From assembly GCA_002483445.1 (NCBI GenBank), contig DLHY01000163.1, positions 44,170 through 108,169 of the forward strand: DNA of 64,000 nucleotides. The letters run 5' to 3'. The first letter of the stretch is position 1. The number at the start of each line of letters is the position of its first letter. This DNA is from Blastocatellia bacterium UBA7656. GTDB taxonomy: Bacteria > Acidobacteriota > Blastocatellia > UBA7656. Positions 50,723 to 59,949 of the stretch are shown piece after piece. Under the pieces are notes generated by a model, which was not told the origin of the DNA, did no database searches, and saw only the letters and a program-made list of their open reading frames with translations. Made by a program: the position numbers and the translations under genes.

Positions 50723-51412
50723 TTACTGCTTAACAAAAGATCGTTGCCGGATGTGTTCTATCTCGTCAAAGAAGTCGGCGAGTTTGCTTTCATCGAGTTT
50801 GCCGTCCGCGCGCACGCCGCTGCAAATATCGACTCCGAAGGGCTGCACCTCCCGTATAGCTTCTCGGATGTTTTCCGCCTTCAGCCCTCCGGCAAGAAAA
50901 AGCGGGATGCCGATTTCTTCGCGTATCCTCCGGCTTATGCTCCAGTCATGCACGCGCCCTGTTCCGCCAAGCTCTTTTACGGCGAGAGACTGATTGCCTG
51001 AATCAAGGAGGATAGCATCGACGTGATGCGAGACGGAAATCGCTTCTTCGATTGATTCTTCTCCCGCGACATGAACGACCTGCACCAGAGAGATGCCCGG
51101 CATCGCTTCGCGCAACTGGCTGTAGGAGCCGTTTTCAAGGCGGTCGCATATCTGAACGGTGTTGGTTCGACATCGCTTCTGTTGAGCGATGATCGAGCGC
51201 GCGTCCTGTTTAGAAGTCAGCAGAAAAGAAGACACCGAGGGCGGAACAGTCACGGCTATCCGAGCGATCAGTTCTTCAGAGATCACCCCCGGCCCGGAAG
51301 GCATCTCCGAGACAAGCCCAAGCGCCGCCGCGCCGAAACCGACAGCCATCCGCGCTTCTTCAACACTACTGACGCAGCAGATTTTCACTCTTGGCGATTT
51401 AGTCGGTTGCAT
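50723..51412 (-). CDS. trpF: Phosphoribosylanthranilate isomerase-like protein
   Basis: About 229 residues from ATG 51412 (MQPTKSPRVKICCVSSVEEA). TIM barrel with the PRA isomerase landmarks: catalytic Cys in VKICC, Asp in AILLDSGNQ, the phosphate loop LFLAGGLKAENI and the final GVDICSGVRADGKLD. It would catalyse the third step of tryptophan synthesis. No other trp genes are nearby, and the K-I-C-C-V-S-S stretch differs from the usual K-I-C-G-I-T, so a divergent or repurposed enzyme is possible. Confidence 0.8.
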   Translation of the reverse strand: MQPTKSPRVKICCVSSVEEARMAVGFGAAALGLVSEMPSGPGVISEELIARIAVTVPPSVSSFLLTSKQDARSIIAQQKRCRTNTVQICDRLENGSYSQLREAMPGISLVQVVHVAGEESIEEAISVSHHVDAILLDSGNQSLAVKELGGTGRVHDWSISRRIREEIGIPLFLAGGLKAENIREAIREVQPFGVDICSGVRADGKLDESKLADFFDEIEHIRQRSFVKQ

Positions 51413-51416
51413 AATG

Positions 51417-51480
51417 CTATGGAGGTCAGGAGTCGAGAGTCTGGAGTTTGGAGTCAGAATGAGACCACCGATCACTGACC
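51417..51480. repeat. Short run of GGAGTC-type words between polA and trpF
   Basis: Words GGAGTCAGA, GGAGTC and GGAGTTT on one side and ACCACCGATCACTGACCG on the other, like the run at 62366-62450. No strong hairpin here. Confidence 0.6.
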
Positions 51481-51486
51481 GCCGCC

Positions 51487-54198
51487 TCACGGTTTGGCTT
51501 CCATCCAGTTTCGCCCCACGCCCGTGTCGACGACAAGCGGCACGCTTAGTTTATAGACCTCTTCCATCTCTGATCGCACCACTTCGCGCACTCGCTCTAC
51601 TTCCTTTTCAGGCGCTTCCAACAACAACTCGTCGTGAACCTGAAGTATCATCTTCGCTCCGAGACCTTCGCGGTTCAATCTTTCATGCACGCGAATCATC
51701 GCCATCTTAACAATGTCGGAGGCCGAACCTTGAAGAGGAGCGTTGATGGCTTCGCGCTCGGCTCTAGCCCGCAGGTTATGATTGCGATTGTTTATGTCGG
51801 GGATAGGTCGTATGCGACCGAGCAAGGTTCGCACAAAACCCGTTTCGCGCACCTGTTCTGGAGTCTCTTCCATGTAGCGGCGCACGCCTGTGTATGTCTT
51901 GTAATAATCCTCGATCACCTGTTTGGCTTTGGCCCGCGAAAGGCCGGTTCTCTGAGCCAACCCGAACGGGCCTATGACGTAAGCGACGGCGAAGTTTACT
52001 ATCTTGGCAAGCCGTCGCATCTCTTCTTCTTCCTGTTTGTTCTTCGCGCCGAAGACCGACCGAGCAGTGGCGGCGTGAATATCTTCGCCGCGCGCGAATG
52101 CCTCCGTCATGGCCCGGTCGCCCGTTATGTGCGCGAAGAGTCTCAATTCGATCTGCGAATAATCAGCCGATATCAAAACATAACCGGGCGAAGGCACGAA
52201 TGCCGCGCGGATGCGGCGACCAAGCTCTGAGCGGATCGGAATATTTTGCAAGCCTGGATTCGTCGAACTCAATCTTCCCGTCGCTGCGACCGCCTGATTG
52301 AGGGTCGTATGCAGGCGACCGGTGCGCGGGTTGATCAGTTTGGGCAGAGCATCAACGTAAGTGTTTTTGAGTTTGGCTATCTCGCGATATTCGATTATGA
52401 GGCGCGGCAGTTCGTACTTCGCGGCGAGTTCTTCAAGCACATCGCTCGAAGTCGAGATGCGCCCGGTCTTGGTCTTGCGCCCGACTTCGAAGTTGAGCTT
52501 CTCGAAAATCTCTCCAAGCTGAACGGTCGAGTTGATGTTGAACTCTTCGCCCGCGAGTTTGTAAATCTCCCCGGTCAATCGATCAAGTTCTTTCTCCATC
52601 TCGCCGCCCGCCTTTTCCAACGCCGCGGTGTCTATGCGCACGCCGAGTCGCTCCATCTCGAAAAGAATTTCGACAAGCGGAAGCTCTATTTCAGAGTAGA
52701 CCGTCTCAAGTTCCTTCTCTTCGATTTTCGCGCGCAGCACATCGGCGAGGTGATAGGTCAGATCGGCGGTCTGAAGCGCGCGAGAATCCGCCGGATCGAA
52801 TCCATCGATTGAGTCGGCCATATCGAGGCCGAGATATTCGCGCGTCACTTCCTGAATTCGGTGACTGGCGCGATTCGGATCGAGCAGATATGCCGCAAGC
52901 ATCGTGTCGTCTTCGACGCCTTCTATGCGTATAGCGGGCTTGAAATCAGGAATCGAGCCATCAGCTTTTTTCTTCGAAGACAAGTCGTCCCGCTCGGTGA
53001 TGTATTTATCGAGACAGGTGAGCGCGCCTTTCCAGTCGTGGACGGATTTTTGAATGATTCCGTTTTCCATCACTTCTTTTAGAAGCTCAAGCGGATCTGC
53101 GTTTGTTTCGAATTTTTCGAAATCGATTATCACGGCGTTCATCTGCGCGGTCGAGACAGCCAGCCCATAAAGTTTTTCGTCGCGCTCGGCTGTAGCAATC
53201 GCGATGCGATCCATCGACCACAGCGAGCGAATGAATGATCTTAGCTCCGCGATAGTCGTGATGCGCTCATACTTCGCTTTGCCGGGGCGACGAGCCGCAA
53301 CAGTCGCTATTGAATCGGGGCTGGCAGCGTCGGCGAACTCGCGGGTGAGTTGAGAGAATTCAAGTTCTGAAAACAACTCATAAGCGGCCCCTCGATCAGG
53401 CTCTTCGTAGCGCAATGCGTCGAGGTCTAAACTGATCGGCATATCGCAATGAATGCGCGCAAGGTCGCGCGACTGCAATATCAACTCGACGTTCTGCTGG
53501 AGGCTTTCGCGATAGGTCTTGCGCGAAATTTCATCCGCGCGAGCAAGAGCGGTTTCCAGAGTGTCGAACTGTTGAAGTATCTGTTTTGCGCCCTTCTCGC
53601 CCACGCCCGGAGCGCCGGGGATGTTATCCGATGAATCGCCCCAGAGAGCGAGCAGGTCAACAACCTGATCCGGTCTTACGCCGAGTTTTTCTGCGACGCC
53701 CGCAGCGTCGAGCAGTTTCATATCTCCGCTGCGCTCCGTTCTGAGGACTTTGACATGAGGGGTGACTACCTGGCAGAGGTCTTTGTCGTTCGTCACCACG
53801 ATGACATCCAGACCTGCGGCTTCGGCCTTGCGCGCAAGCGTGCCTATGATGTCGTCGGCTTCAAATCCGGGCTGCCGGATGATTGGCACGCGCAGAACTT
53901 CGCAGACGCGATTGATATAGGGAAGTTGCGTTTCGAGGTCGTCAGGCATCAGCGCGCGATGCGCTTTGTAAAGCTCATAGGATTCATGTCGAAAAGTCGG
54001 CTCAGGGGAATCCAGTGCGATGCCGAGATAATCGGGTTTTTCGCTTGCGATCAATCGACGAAGCATCATCGTGAATCCATAGATCGCGTTGGTCGCAAGC
54101 CCGCTTGAATTCGACAGTCCGCGAATCGCGTAGTAGGCGCGAAAAATCTGCGACATTCCGTCGACGATGTAGAGCCTCTTTCTTTTCGCTTCAGCCAT
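51487..54198 (-). CDS. polA: DNA polymerase I
   Basis: A 903-residue three-domain polymerase. The N-terminal 5'-nuclease domain (about 1-290) has YGFTMMLRRLIASEKPDYLG and DVIVVTNDKDLCQ. The 3'-5' exonuclease-like domain spans about 310-500. The polymerase domain (about 530-900) has motif A LISADYSQIELRLFAHI, the O-helix RRLAKIVNFAVAYVIGPFGL and motif C LQVHDELLLEA. The exonuclease motif I position (IAIATAERDEKLYG) lacks the D-x-E of E. coli Pol I, so proofreading is probably lost. It fills gaps after primer removal and in excision repair. Confidence 0.96.
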   Translation of the reverse strand: MAEAKRKRLYIVDGMSQIFRAYYAIRGLSNSSGLATNAIYGFTMMLRRLIASEKPDYLGIALDSPEPTFRHESYELYKAHRALMPDDLETQLPYINRVCEVLRVPIIRQPGFEADDIIGTLARKAEAAGLDVIVVTNDKDLCQVVTPHVKVLRTERSGDMKLLDAAGVAEKLGVRPDQVVDLLALWGDSSDNIPGAPGVGEKGAKQILQQFDTLETALARADEISRKTYRESLQQNVELILQSRDLARIHCDMPISLDLDALRYEEPDRGAAYELFSELEFSQLTREFADAASPDSIATVAARRPGKAKYERITTIAELRSFIRSLWSMDRIAIATAERDEKLYGLAVSTAQMNAVIIDFEKFETNADPLELLKEVMENGIIQKSVHDWKGALTCLDKYITERDDLSSKKKADGSIPDFKPAIRIEGVEDDTMLAAYLLDPNRASHRIQEVTREYLGLDMADSIDGFDPADSRALQTADLTYHLADVLRAKIEEKELETVYSEIELPLVEILFEMERLGVRIDTAALEKAGGEMEKELDRLTGEIYKLAGEEFNINSTVQLGEIFEKLNFEVGRKTKTGRISTSSDVLEELAAKYELPRLIIEYREIAKLKNTYVDALPKLINPRTGRLHTTLNQAVAATGRLSSTNPGLQNIPIRSELGRRIRAAFVPSPGYVLISADYSQIELRLFAHITGDRAMTEAFARGEDIHAATARSVFGAKNKQEEEEMRRLAKIVNFAVAYVIGPFGLAQRTGLSRAKAKQVIEDYYKTYTGVRRYMEETPEQVRETGFVRTLLGRIRPIPDINNRNHNLRARAEREAINAPLQGSASDIVKMAMIRVHERLNREGLGAKMILQVHDELLLEAPEKEVERVREVVRSEMEEVYKLSVPLVVDTGVGRNWMEAKP

Positions 54199-54326
54199 TA
54201 CAATTCATACTACGGGCGGCAAAATTCGAGTGTCAATGCTGAAAACTGACCGGCTTTGTGTTAGCATGGGGTCGCCTCGAAACGAGCGCCAGCGTGTCAG
54301 ACCGCAACGAGCGCACGGGAAAAGGA

Positions 54327-55292
54327 ATGACATTTGAAGATTTCCAAAAAGCGTTTGCGGGAGAGGTCAAAGAATTTTTAGCTCGCATCCAGCGCCGTTA
54401 CAGCGTCACGGATGAAGAGATGATCGCGGCCCTGCATTCGTCGGCGAAAAAGTATCTGGCTGACAGCTTCGATCAGACGACCGGAAATCCCGGCCCGACG
54501 ACTGAAGCGCGACAGGCAGCGTCGAAATACTTTGAATCGCTCAACTGCGATGATCTGTGTCTGGCCGTGGCCTGCGCCAAAGGAGACGACGCGGCGTGGG
54601 AAGACTTCTTCCGCGATTATCGCAGCTATCTCGTGAACATCTCGCGCACGATGACGCAGGACGCCGGAGCTGCAGAACAACTCGCCGATTCGACTTTCGC
54701 CGAACTCTACGGCCTGCGCGAGACGGACAGCGGAAGGGTGAGCAAGTTTTCCTTCTATTCGGGGCGCGGCTCGATGCGCGGCTGGCTGCGCGCAGTGGTG
54801 TTTCAACTCTCGGCAGATTCGCATCGCCAGACAAGTCGCTTCGTTCAGACCGAAGAGCCTGAAGACATGGATCGCCTCGTCGGACTAAACGAGCCGGAGC
54901 GCGTAAGCCTCTCCGATCCGCAGTATGTGAGCGAGCGTTATCGCAGCGCCGTCTCGGACGCGCTCAGACGCGCGCTCACGGCGCTTGAGCCGCGCGAGCG
55001 ATTGCTGCTGGCTTATTACTATTACGACGAGATGACGCTGCGCGAGATAGGGCAGTTGTTCAACGTGCATGAAGCGACCATAAGCCGGTGGCTGACGAAG
55101 GTGCAAAAGCGGACGCGCAAGCTGGTTGAAAAGAGCCTTGCGCGAGATCATCAGTTCAAGAGGCTTGAGGTCAGCGAGGCGATAGAGCTTGCGGCTGAAG
55201 AGATGAACATAAGCGTGCGCGATTATCTGGTCGAGTCGGTGGAAGCCGATTCGGCGCGCGGCGCAAGAGGGGCAGTAGCTCCAAAGACATAA
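54327..55292 (+). CDS. Sigma-70 family RNA polymerase sigma factor
   Basis: About 321 residues from ATG 54327 (MTFEDFQKAFAGEVKEFLAR). Region 2 is at residues about 85-160 (DDAAWEDFFRDYRSYLVNIS; RGSMRGWLRAVVFQLSADSH). Region 4 is at about 220-275 (LEPRERLLLAYYYYDEMTLR and EIGQLFNVHEATISRWLTKV). It has an unusual N-terminal helical extension of about 85 residues and a C-terminal tail of about 45, making it larger than ordinary ECF factors. The next gene encodes a zinc-finger anti-sigma-like membrane protein, its probable regulator. Confidence 0.88.
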   Translation: MTFEDFQKAFAGEVKEFLARIQRRYSVTDEEMIAALHSSAKKYLADSFDQTTGNPGPTTEARQAASKYFESLNCDDLCLAVACAKGDDAAWEDFFRDYRSYLVNISRTMTQDAGAAEQLADSTFAELYGLRETDSGRVSKFSFYSGRGSMRGWLRAVVFQLSADSHRQTSRFVQTEEPEDMDRLVGLNEPERVSLSDPQYVSERYRSAVSDALRRALTALEPRERLLLAYYYYDEMTLREIGQLFNVHEATISRWLTKVQKRTRKLVEKSLARDHQFKRLEVSEAIELAAEEMNISVRDYLVESVEADSARGARGAVAPKT

Positions 55293-55355
55293 AAATAAAA
55301 ATTTTCGCAAACGCGGCATCGGGTCGCGTTCTCTTGGAGGAGAAGGTCCAAAGCC

Positions 55356-56576
55356 ATGAGGATGTTCTGGCAAACTGAAGATAAGGCCATTGAGAAATTG
55401 CTCCGCGCCCGCCGCATCACTGACGCCGCGTGCCGCGGATTCGATCCTGATCTGGCCTCCGCTTATGTCGAGCGTTCGCTCACTTCCACTGAGCAGGCGC
55501 GCTACGAAATCCACCTTTCCGAGTGTGCCGGGTGCCGAAAGACCACTGTCGCCTTGATGCGCTCAGTCGAGGCCGATAAGCCCGATGCGGTAAGGCGGGT
55601 TGAAAAACCGGGCTGGGGCGATGCGCTCAAAGGATTGGCCGTCGCTTTGGCAACCCCCCGATCGGCCATCGCCGCCACAGCCGTTATAGTTATTGCCGCA
55701 AGTTTCGCTTTTGTTGTTTTGCGACAACCGCAGACGGCGGACACCGAGCAGGCTCGCGCCAATCAGCCTGAACAGAAAGCAGAAGCGCAACCAGCGCAGT
55801 TATCATCCGTAGCCCCCGCAGAAGACCAGGCCCCCGATGCTCAATCGGGCCGTTCTCTCAGTGCGAAAGCAGGACGCGCTGAGAGAGAGCAGGAAAGCGA
55901 AGATGCCGAGGAGAAGAAGGACGCGACGAGTGAGCCGCCTGCGCCGCCCACGTCACAGCCGACTGTAAAGGCAGCCGAAGGAGATGCTGCGGCGAAGACC
56001 GAAGAGATGGCGCGCAAGACTGAAAGCGAGAAATCAGATTCCGCCCCGCCGCCGCCGACTGAAGATAAGCCGCTGCCGAGAATCGAAGGCGCGCGCTCCG
56101 TACCGGGCGACGGCAGGGACGACAGATCGAGAGTCAGCACGCTTCGTCCCGGTGTGGTTGACGGCGAAGCGAGAGAGGGCGGAAAAGAGAAGAAAGTCAT
56201 TCGCCCTGATGATGCCGTCGCGCGAGGCGAGGCCGCCTCGACGAGCGGCACGGCTGGAAGAATAGCATCTCCTCCGGCAAGTTCGCGCCTGCGCGATTTG
56301 AAAGACGAGGCGAAGTCTCGCCCTAAAGGAACGCCTGAGATCAGAGTCGGCGGGAAGAAGTTTTACTTTCTCAACAATACATGGACGGACAAGGACTACA
56401 AACCCGAAAAAGAAATGCCTGTCGTCCCTGTAGTTCGAGGCAGCGCGCTTTACAAGGAATTGCTCACTAAAAACACCGGACTGAAAATTTATTTCGAGTC
56501 CGAGCGGTTCGCTGAAGAGCGCGCCATCATCGTCTACAAAAACACCGTCTACAAACTTTCTCCGCCGGAGAAGTAG
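55356..56576 (+). CDS. Anti-sigma-factor-like membrane protein with zf-HC2 domain
   Basis: A 406-residue protein. N-terminal anti-sigma zinc finger (zf-HC2) HLSECAGCRKTTVALM (H-x3-C-x2-C, about 53-68) after ASAYVERSLTSTEQARYEIH. One transmembrane segment at about 103-122. A long disordered Pro/Glu/Ala-rich region (about 125-325) follows, and a small C-terminal domain ends it (FYFLNNTWTDKDYKPEKEMP; GSALYKELLTKNTGLKIYFE). The finger should hold the upstream sigma factor at the membrane; the periplasmic C-terminal domain is the likely sensor. Good RBS (GGAGGAG) at 55337. Confidence 0.86.
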   Translation: MRMFWQTEDKAIEKLLRARRITDAACRGFDPDLASAYVERSLTSTEQARYEIHLSECAGCRKTTVALMRSVEADKPDAVRRVEKPGWGDALKGLAVALATPRSAIAATAVIVIAASFAFVVLRQPQTADTEQARANQPEQKAEAQPAQLSSVAPAEDQAPDAQSGRSLSAKAGRAEREQESEDAEEKKDATSEPPAPPTSQPTVKAAEGDAAAKTEEMARKTESEKSDSAPPPPTEDKPLPRIEGARSVPGDGRDDRSRVSTLRPGVVDGEAREGGKEKKVIRPDDAVARGEAASTSGTAGRIASPPASSRLRDLKDEAKSRPKGTPEIRVGGKKFYFLNNTWTDKDYKPEKEMPVVPVVRGSALYKELLTKNTGLKIYFESERFAEERAIIVYKNTVYKLSPPEK

Positions 56577-56602
56577 CCACAATCCTCATCACTGCAACCA
56601 GA

Positions 56603-56630
56603 AGCCGCTCCCTTGGGGCGGCTTTTTATT
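56603..56630 (+). terminator. Rho-independent terminator of the sigma/anti-sigma operon
   Basis: Stem AGCCGCTCCC/GGGGCGGCT with a short loop, followed by TTTTTATTTTCG. 27 bases after the anti-sigma stop codon. Confidence 0.85.
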
Positions 56631-56672
56631 TTCGCCCCAACCGATCTGATCTTCGCCTTTCGCAGAAAACGA

Positions 56673-56718
56673 AACAGCGGATGAAGGCGACTCTGCAACG
56701 TCGCTTTCATCCGCTGTT
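56673..56718. terminator. Bidirectional hairpin after the TlpA-like gene (AGCGGATGAAGG type)
   Basis: Stem AACAGCGGATGAAGGCGAC/GTCGCTTTCATCCGCTGTT followed by TTTTT on the plus strand, and by TTTTCGTTTC on the minus strand, where the TlpA-like gene ends. Second copy of the hairpin found after terC. Confidence 0.72.
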
Positions 56719-56737
56719 TTTCACCAGAGCGATTGAA

Positions 56738-57286
56738 TCAGAACAATCGCTTGATCTCTTCTTCGAAGACCTCCATCGGGCGCGCGCCGACGAGCTTGTT
56801 TACGACCTGTCCTTCGCGGTTGATGATGTAATTGGTCGGTATTCCCTGGCTCACATCCCAGCCGCTGAGGGCAGCCGGGTTGTTCACAAGCCAGACGGCA
56901 TAGTTGATGTTATTGCTCTTCATAAATGAAGCGACCGCTCCGGCTCCCTGCCTGCTCCCCGTTATCGGATCGACCGAGACGCCTATCACCTCAAGCCCCT
57001 TATCGCGATACTTGTTCTGCAAGGCGATCAGTCCCGGTATCTCCACCCGGCAGGGGCCGCACCAGGTGGCCCAGAAATCGAGTATCACCACCTTGCCGCG
57101 ATACTGCTCAAGGCTCTTCTGCACGCTTTCGGTGGCAACAGGCGTTGCCGAAACCGCGATAGCTTTGTTCGACCCGCTGCCATTGCCCGACATCAACGAG
57201 CAGCCTCCAGAAAAAATAGCCACCGCAAGCGCAGCTATAAAAAAGCGACTTCTGTTCAGCTTTAAGTTTATATTTTTTCCCGACAT
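56738..57286 (-). CDS. TlpA/ResA-like thioredoxin-fold lipoprotein
   Basis: About 182 residues from ATG 57286 with GAGGG five bases upstream. Lipoprotein signal with lipobox FSGGC (Cys about 29), then a TlpA-type thioredoxin domain with WATWCGPCRVEIPG (C-x2-C, about 75-78) and the cis-Pro loop QGIPTNYIINREG. It acts on the periplasmic side as a thiol-disulfide reductase, for example in cytochrome c maturation. Ends at a strong bidirectional hairpin. Confidence 0.9.
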   Translation of the reverse strand: MSGKNINLKLNRSRFFIAALAVAIFSGGCSLMSGNGSGSNKAIAVSATPVATESVQKSLEQYRGKVVILDFWATWCGPCRVEIPGLIALQNKYRDKGLEVIGVSVDPITGSRQGAGAVASFMKSNNINYAVWLVNNPAALSGWDVSQGIPTNYIINREGQVVNKLVGARPMEVFEEEIKRLF

Positions 57287-57355
57287 GATTTCCCTCAACA
57301 CCTGACTTCTCGAAACAGGTCACAGCTTAACACGAATGCTCGTTCGGTTGCATTG

Positions 57356-57997
57356 TCAAAACCGGCGGCGAAGGCGGTCGCGCTTGTCGTCGACGAAGCG
57401 GCAGCGTTTCTCTTTTACTCGAACAGGCTGCGCGCCGGAATGACGCCGCTCCAGAATTATCCGGCATACGATGAGCGCGATCAGCCGATGCAGATAACGC
57501 GCTTCCCATTTCATCGAGGGCGTGACTTCTATTCTCACGGTGGTCTGAGTCCGGCGATCAGAATCGAAGCAGAAAATGAGCAACGTCGATTGATAAAATT
57601 TCTTGTGAACCGTTATCGAGGACTGCGAGCGAAGCGACCCCCTTCGACTGCGTTCGAGACAGAAATCATCGCCTTCGGCCATCTCTATGATCAGGCGGTC
57701 GCGATTGGGATTCGCCCGCGACCGTCGGATGAGGAAAGACTCGCCGCCGTCGGCGCAAATGATCGATATGCGGCGATCCAGCGCGCCGACGCTTATTTCG
57801 AATTTCGAACCGTCAGCTTCATAAATAGCGTGCCGCAGCCCGCGCCACTTGAGTCGCCCGATGCGGCGACCATCCACTGTGAAGATATGGCGGACGCGGC
57901 TATGACCTTCGCGCCGGACGATGATTTCACTCGCTCCGATGAAATCGCGCTCGAACGTTTCGCCCGCCGATTCGATTAAAGCTGCATCTGCTCTCAT
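57356..57997 (-). CDS. Hypothetical protein of about 213 residues
   Basis: Not recognised. From ATG 57997 (MRADAALIESAGETFERDFI) or ATG 58030. The N-terminal half is beta-rich with repeated short strands: SEIIVRREGHSRVRHIFTVD, GLRHAIYEADGSKFEISVGA, RRISIICADGGESFLIRRSR. This pattern recalls tubby/LURP-like barrels, but that is speculation. The C-terminal half is basic with one hydrophobic stretch LHRLIALIVCRIILE. It overlaps or abuts the ThiF-like gene upstream, so the two may be co-transcribed. Confidence 0.5.
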   Translation of the reverse strand: MRADAALIESAGETFERDFIGASEIIVRREGHSRVRHIFTVDGRRIGRLKWRGLRHAIYEADGSKFEISVGALDRRISIICADGGESFLIRRSRANPNRDRLIIEMAEGDDFCLERSRRGSLRSQSSITVHKKFYQSTLLIFCFDSDRRTQTTVRIEVTPSMKWEARYLHRLIALIVCRIILERRHSGAQPVRVKEKRCRFVDDKRDRLRRRF

Positions 57998-58007
57998 AAA
58001 AAGTATT

Positions 58008-59045
58008 TCACGCTCCAATGTATCGCGCATACAGCCCGCGCGCTATGGCCTGATCGGTAGTGCCGCGAATGATGCTGCGCGCATCGCGAAAAACTGTTAT
58101 GTCGTAATCCTCGACGCGAAACCGAAGGAGAAAATCGTTGAACTCGACTTTGCCCAGAGGCTTCAACCTGCGGGCGAGATCGGTGAAATCTATCTTCGTT
58201 CGCCCAGAGCGGGCTATCTGCACACTGTTGCGCCCGCAAAGAGTGGTCGTCACCTGACGCGCAGAGCCGATGAGGAATTCAAACTCCCTCCGCCCGCACG
58301 CCACGCACGCCGAGCGATCAACGATGCCGGAAAGATCGATGCGGCTGATCGAGAAATCCCATACATCGACGCGGACGAGCGAGCGATGCAGTTTGTCTTT
58401 CTGCGCGGCCATCAGTTTCAACGCTTCAACGGATTGAATAGAGGCGATGATGGAAATTATCGGCATTATCACGCCCGCCGTATCGCACGTCTCTCCGCTT
58501 CCGGGTTCGGGAAGGGATTCCAGCACGCAGCGGAGGCACGGCCCTTCGTCGGGCGTGATGGTCATCGTCAATCCGTAGCTGCCCACAGCCGCGCCGTAAA
58601 TCCACGGCACTCGCGCCCTCACGCAGGCATCGTTTATAAGAAATCGCGTTTCGAAATTATCCGTTCCGTCCAGCACAACGTCAGCGCCCCGGATGATCTC
58701 TTCGATGTTGTCGAAGTTTACGTCTTCAACAACCGGCTCGACTTCTATCGAAGAGTTGACTCTGGAGATGCGGCGGGCGGCGGCTATGGCTTTAGGCAGA
58801 CGATTGCGAGCGTCGCTTTCCTCGAACATTATCTGGCGTTGCAGGTTGGATTCTTCAACAAAGTCGCGGTCTACGAGGGTGAGGCGGCCCACGCCTGCGC
58901 GGGCAAGGGTTTCAGCCTCGATTGCGCCCAGCGCGCCGCAGCCTATGATGACTGCGCGAGAGGCGGCAATTCGCGCCTGCCCATCACTGCCAATGCCGGA
59001 GAAGAGTATCTGTCGCGAGTATCTTTCTTCGATTTGCATACCCAC
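58008..59045 (-). CDS. ThiF/MoeB/HesA-family E1-like adenylyltransferase
   Basis: A 345-residue E1-like enzyme. ATP-binding loop VIIGCGALGAIEAETLARAG (about 31-50), then DRDFVEESNLQRQIMF, with Asn-x2-R as in MoeB/ThiF. The zinc ligands are CLRC (about 171-174) and CVACG (about 241-245), and a catalytic-type Cys lies in SGETCDTAGV. The C-terminal 90 residues are an extra domain of the kind found with MoeB/ThiF-like proteins. It would adenylate the C-terminus of a ThiS/MoaD-type sulfur carrier. No such carrier gene is adjacent, so thiamine or molybdopterin cannot be chosen. Confidence 0.88.
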   Translation of the reverse strand: MGMQIEERYSRQILFSGIGSDGQARIAASRAVIIGCGALGAIEAETLARAGVGRLTLVDRDFVEESNLQRQIMFEESDARNRLPKAIAAARRISRVNSSIEVEPVVEDVNFDNIEEIIRGADVVLDGTDNFETRFLINDACVRARVPWIYGAAVGSYGLTMTITPDEGPCLRCVLESLPEPGSGETCDTAGVIMPIISIIASIQSVEALKLMAAQKDKLHRSLVRVDVWDFSISRIDLSGIVDRSACVACGRREFEFLIGSARQVTTTLCGRNSVQIARSGRTKIDFTDLARRLKPLGKVEFNDFLLRFRVEDYDITVFRDARSIIRGTTDQAIARGLYARYIGA

Positions 59046-59094
59046 CAGATGAATGAGCGGCCTCCGCCAATTCAGAGGCCGCCCTGAATGCGAT

Positions 59095-59310
59095 TTACTT
59101 CTTTTGCAACTCGGCCAAAGCCGACAGCGGTTCCTCTCTGTGCGGCATAGGCTTGACCTTGAGGCTCACCATCTTGCCTTCATCGTTAGAGAGCTTGAAA
59201 TCGGGGGCTGGTTTGCCGACCTCAGGCGGATCGATCCAGGCTCCGACGCCGGGAGCGATCCGGGACAACATAACGGTGAGCGAAGAAATCAGCACGGGTC
59301 TTAGGTTCAC
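59095..59310 (-). CDS. Small exported protein resembling a redoxin N-terminus
   Basis: A 71-residue frame. A hydrophobic N-terminus (MNLRPVLISSLTVMLSRIAP) is followed by VGKPAPDFKLSNDEGKMVSL. The second part looks like the first strand and loop of AhpC/TSA-type redoxins (I/V-G-x-x-A-P-D-F-x-L-x-x-x-x-G-x-x-V-S-L), but the rest of the thioredoxin fold with its Cys is missing. It may be a small real protein or the stump of a longer gene. RBS region GGAAAT is weak. Confidence 0.4.
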   Translation of the reverse strand: MNLRPVLISSLTVMLSRIAPGVGAWIDPPEVGKPAPDFKLSNDEGKMVSLKVKPMPHREEPLSALAELQKK

Positions 59311-59481
59311 TTATTTCCTCCATGGAAACTGGCTGGCCGCTACCCACCAGCGCCCTGGCATAACCAAAATGATGTAAGGCTTGAATGATAACATCTCATG
59401 GCAGAAAATGCAGGCTGATGATAGCTTCTATTCGCATTGCGCGTTGTGTGCAGCATCGGATATATTTTTGCAGCCAGTATT

Positions 59482-59943
59482 ATGTCTAACGAAAAAGTGG
59501 CGGCGACCAACAGGGAAGCCTACCACAGCTATCACATCCTTGAGACCTTTGAGTGCGGCGTCGCGCTCACAGGCACAGAAGTAAAATCTATACGCGAAGG
59601 CCGATGCAACCTCAAAGACAGTTATGGAATGATCCGGCAGGGCGAAGCCTTTCTCCTGAACGCTCATATCAGCCCTTACAGCCACGGCAATCGCGAGAAT
59701 CACGAACCCACTCGCGCGCGAAAGCTGCTCTTGCACAAGGCTGAAATCCATCGGCTCGCCGGAAAAGTTCAGGAAAAAGGTCTCACCCTCGTTCCGACAC
59801 GGATGTATCTGAAAAACGGTCGGATCAAAATCGAACTGGCGCTGGCAAAGGGAAAGAAACTTTACGACAAGCGCGAGACTGAGCGTCGCCGCGAGGCTGA
59901 TCGCGAGGCGCGAGCTATGATGAAAGGAAAGCTCAGAGAATGA
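59482..59943 (+). CDS. smpB: SsrA-binding protein SmpB
   Basis: About 153 residues from ATG 59482 (MSNEKVAATNREAYHSYHIL). The fold markers are ETFECGVALTGTEVKSIREG, NLKDSYGMIRQGEAFLLNAH, NHEPTRARKLLLHKAEIHRL and the basic tail KGKKLYDKRETERRREADRE that enters the ribosome. It delivers tmRNA to stalled ribosomes for trans-translation. Upstream extension to 59437 lacks support. No ssrA gene was seen next to it. Confidence 0.96.
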   Translation: MSNEKVAATNREAYHSYHILETFECGVALTGTEVKSIREGRCNLKDSYGMIRQGEAFLLNAHISPYSHGNRENHEPTRARKLLLHKAEIHRLAGKVQEKGLTLVPTRMYLKNGRIKIELALAKGKKLYDKRETERRREADREARAMMKGKLRE

Positions 59944-59949
59944 GCAATG

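Noticed and set aside
57921..59087. Plus-strand frame of 388 codons
   Set aside because: Antisense to the clearly recognised ThiF-like gene; no ribosome site or domain.
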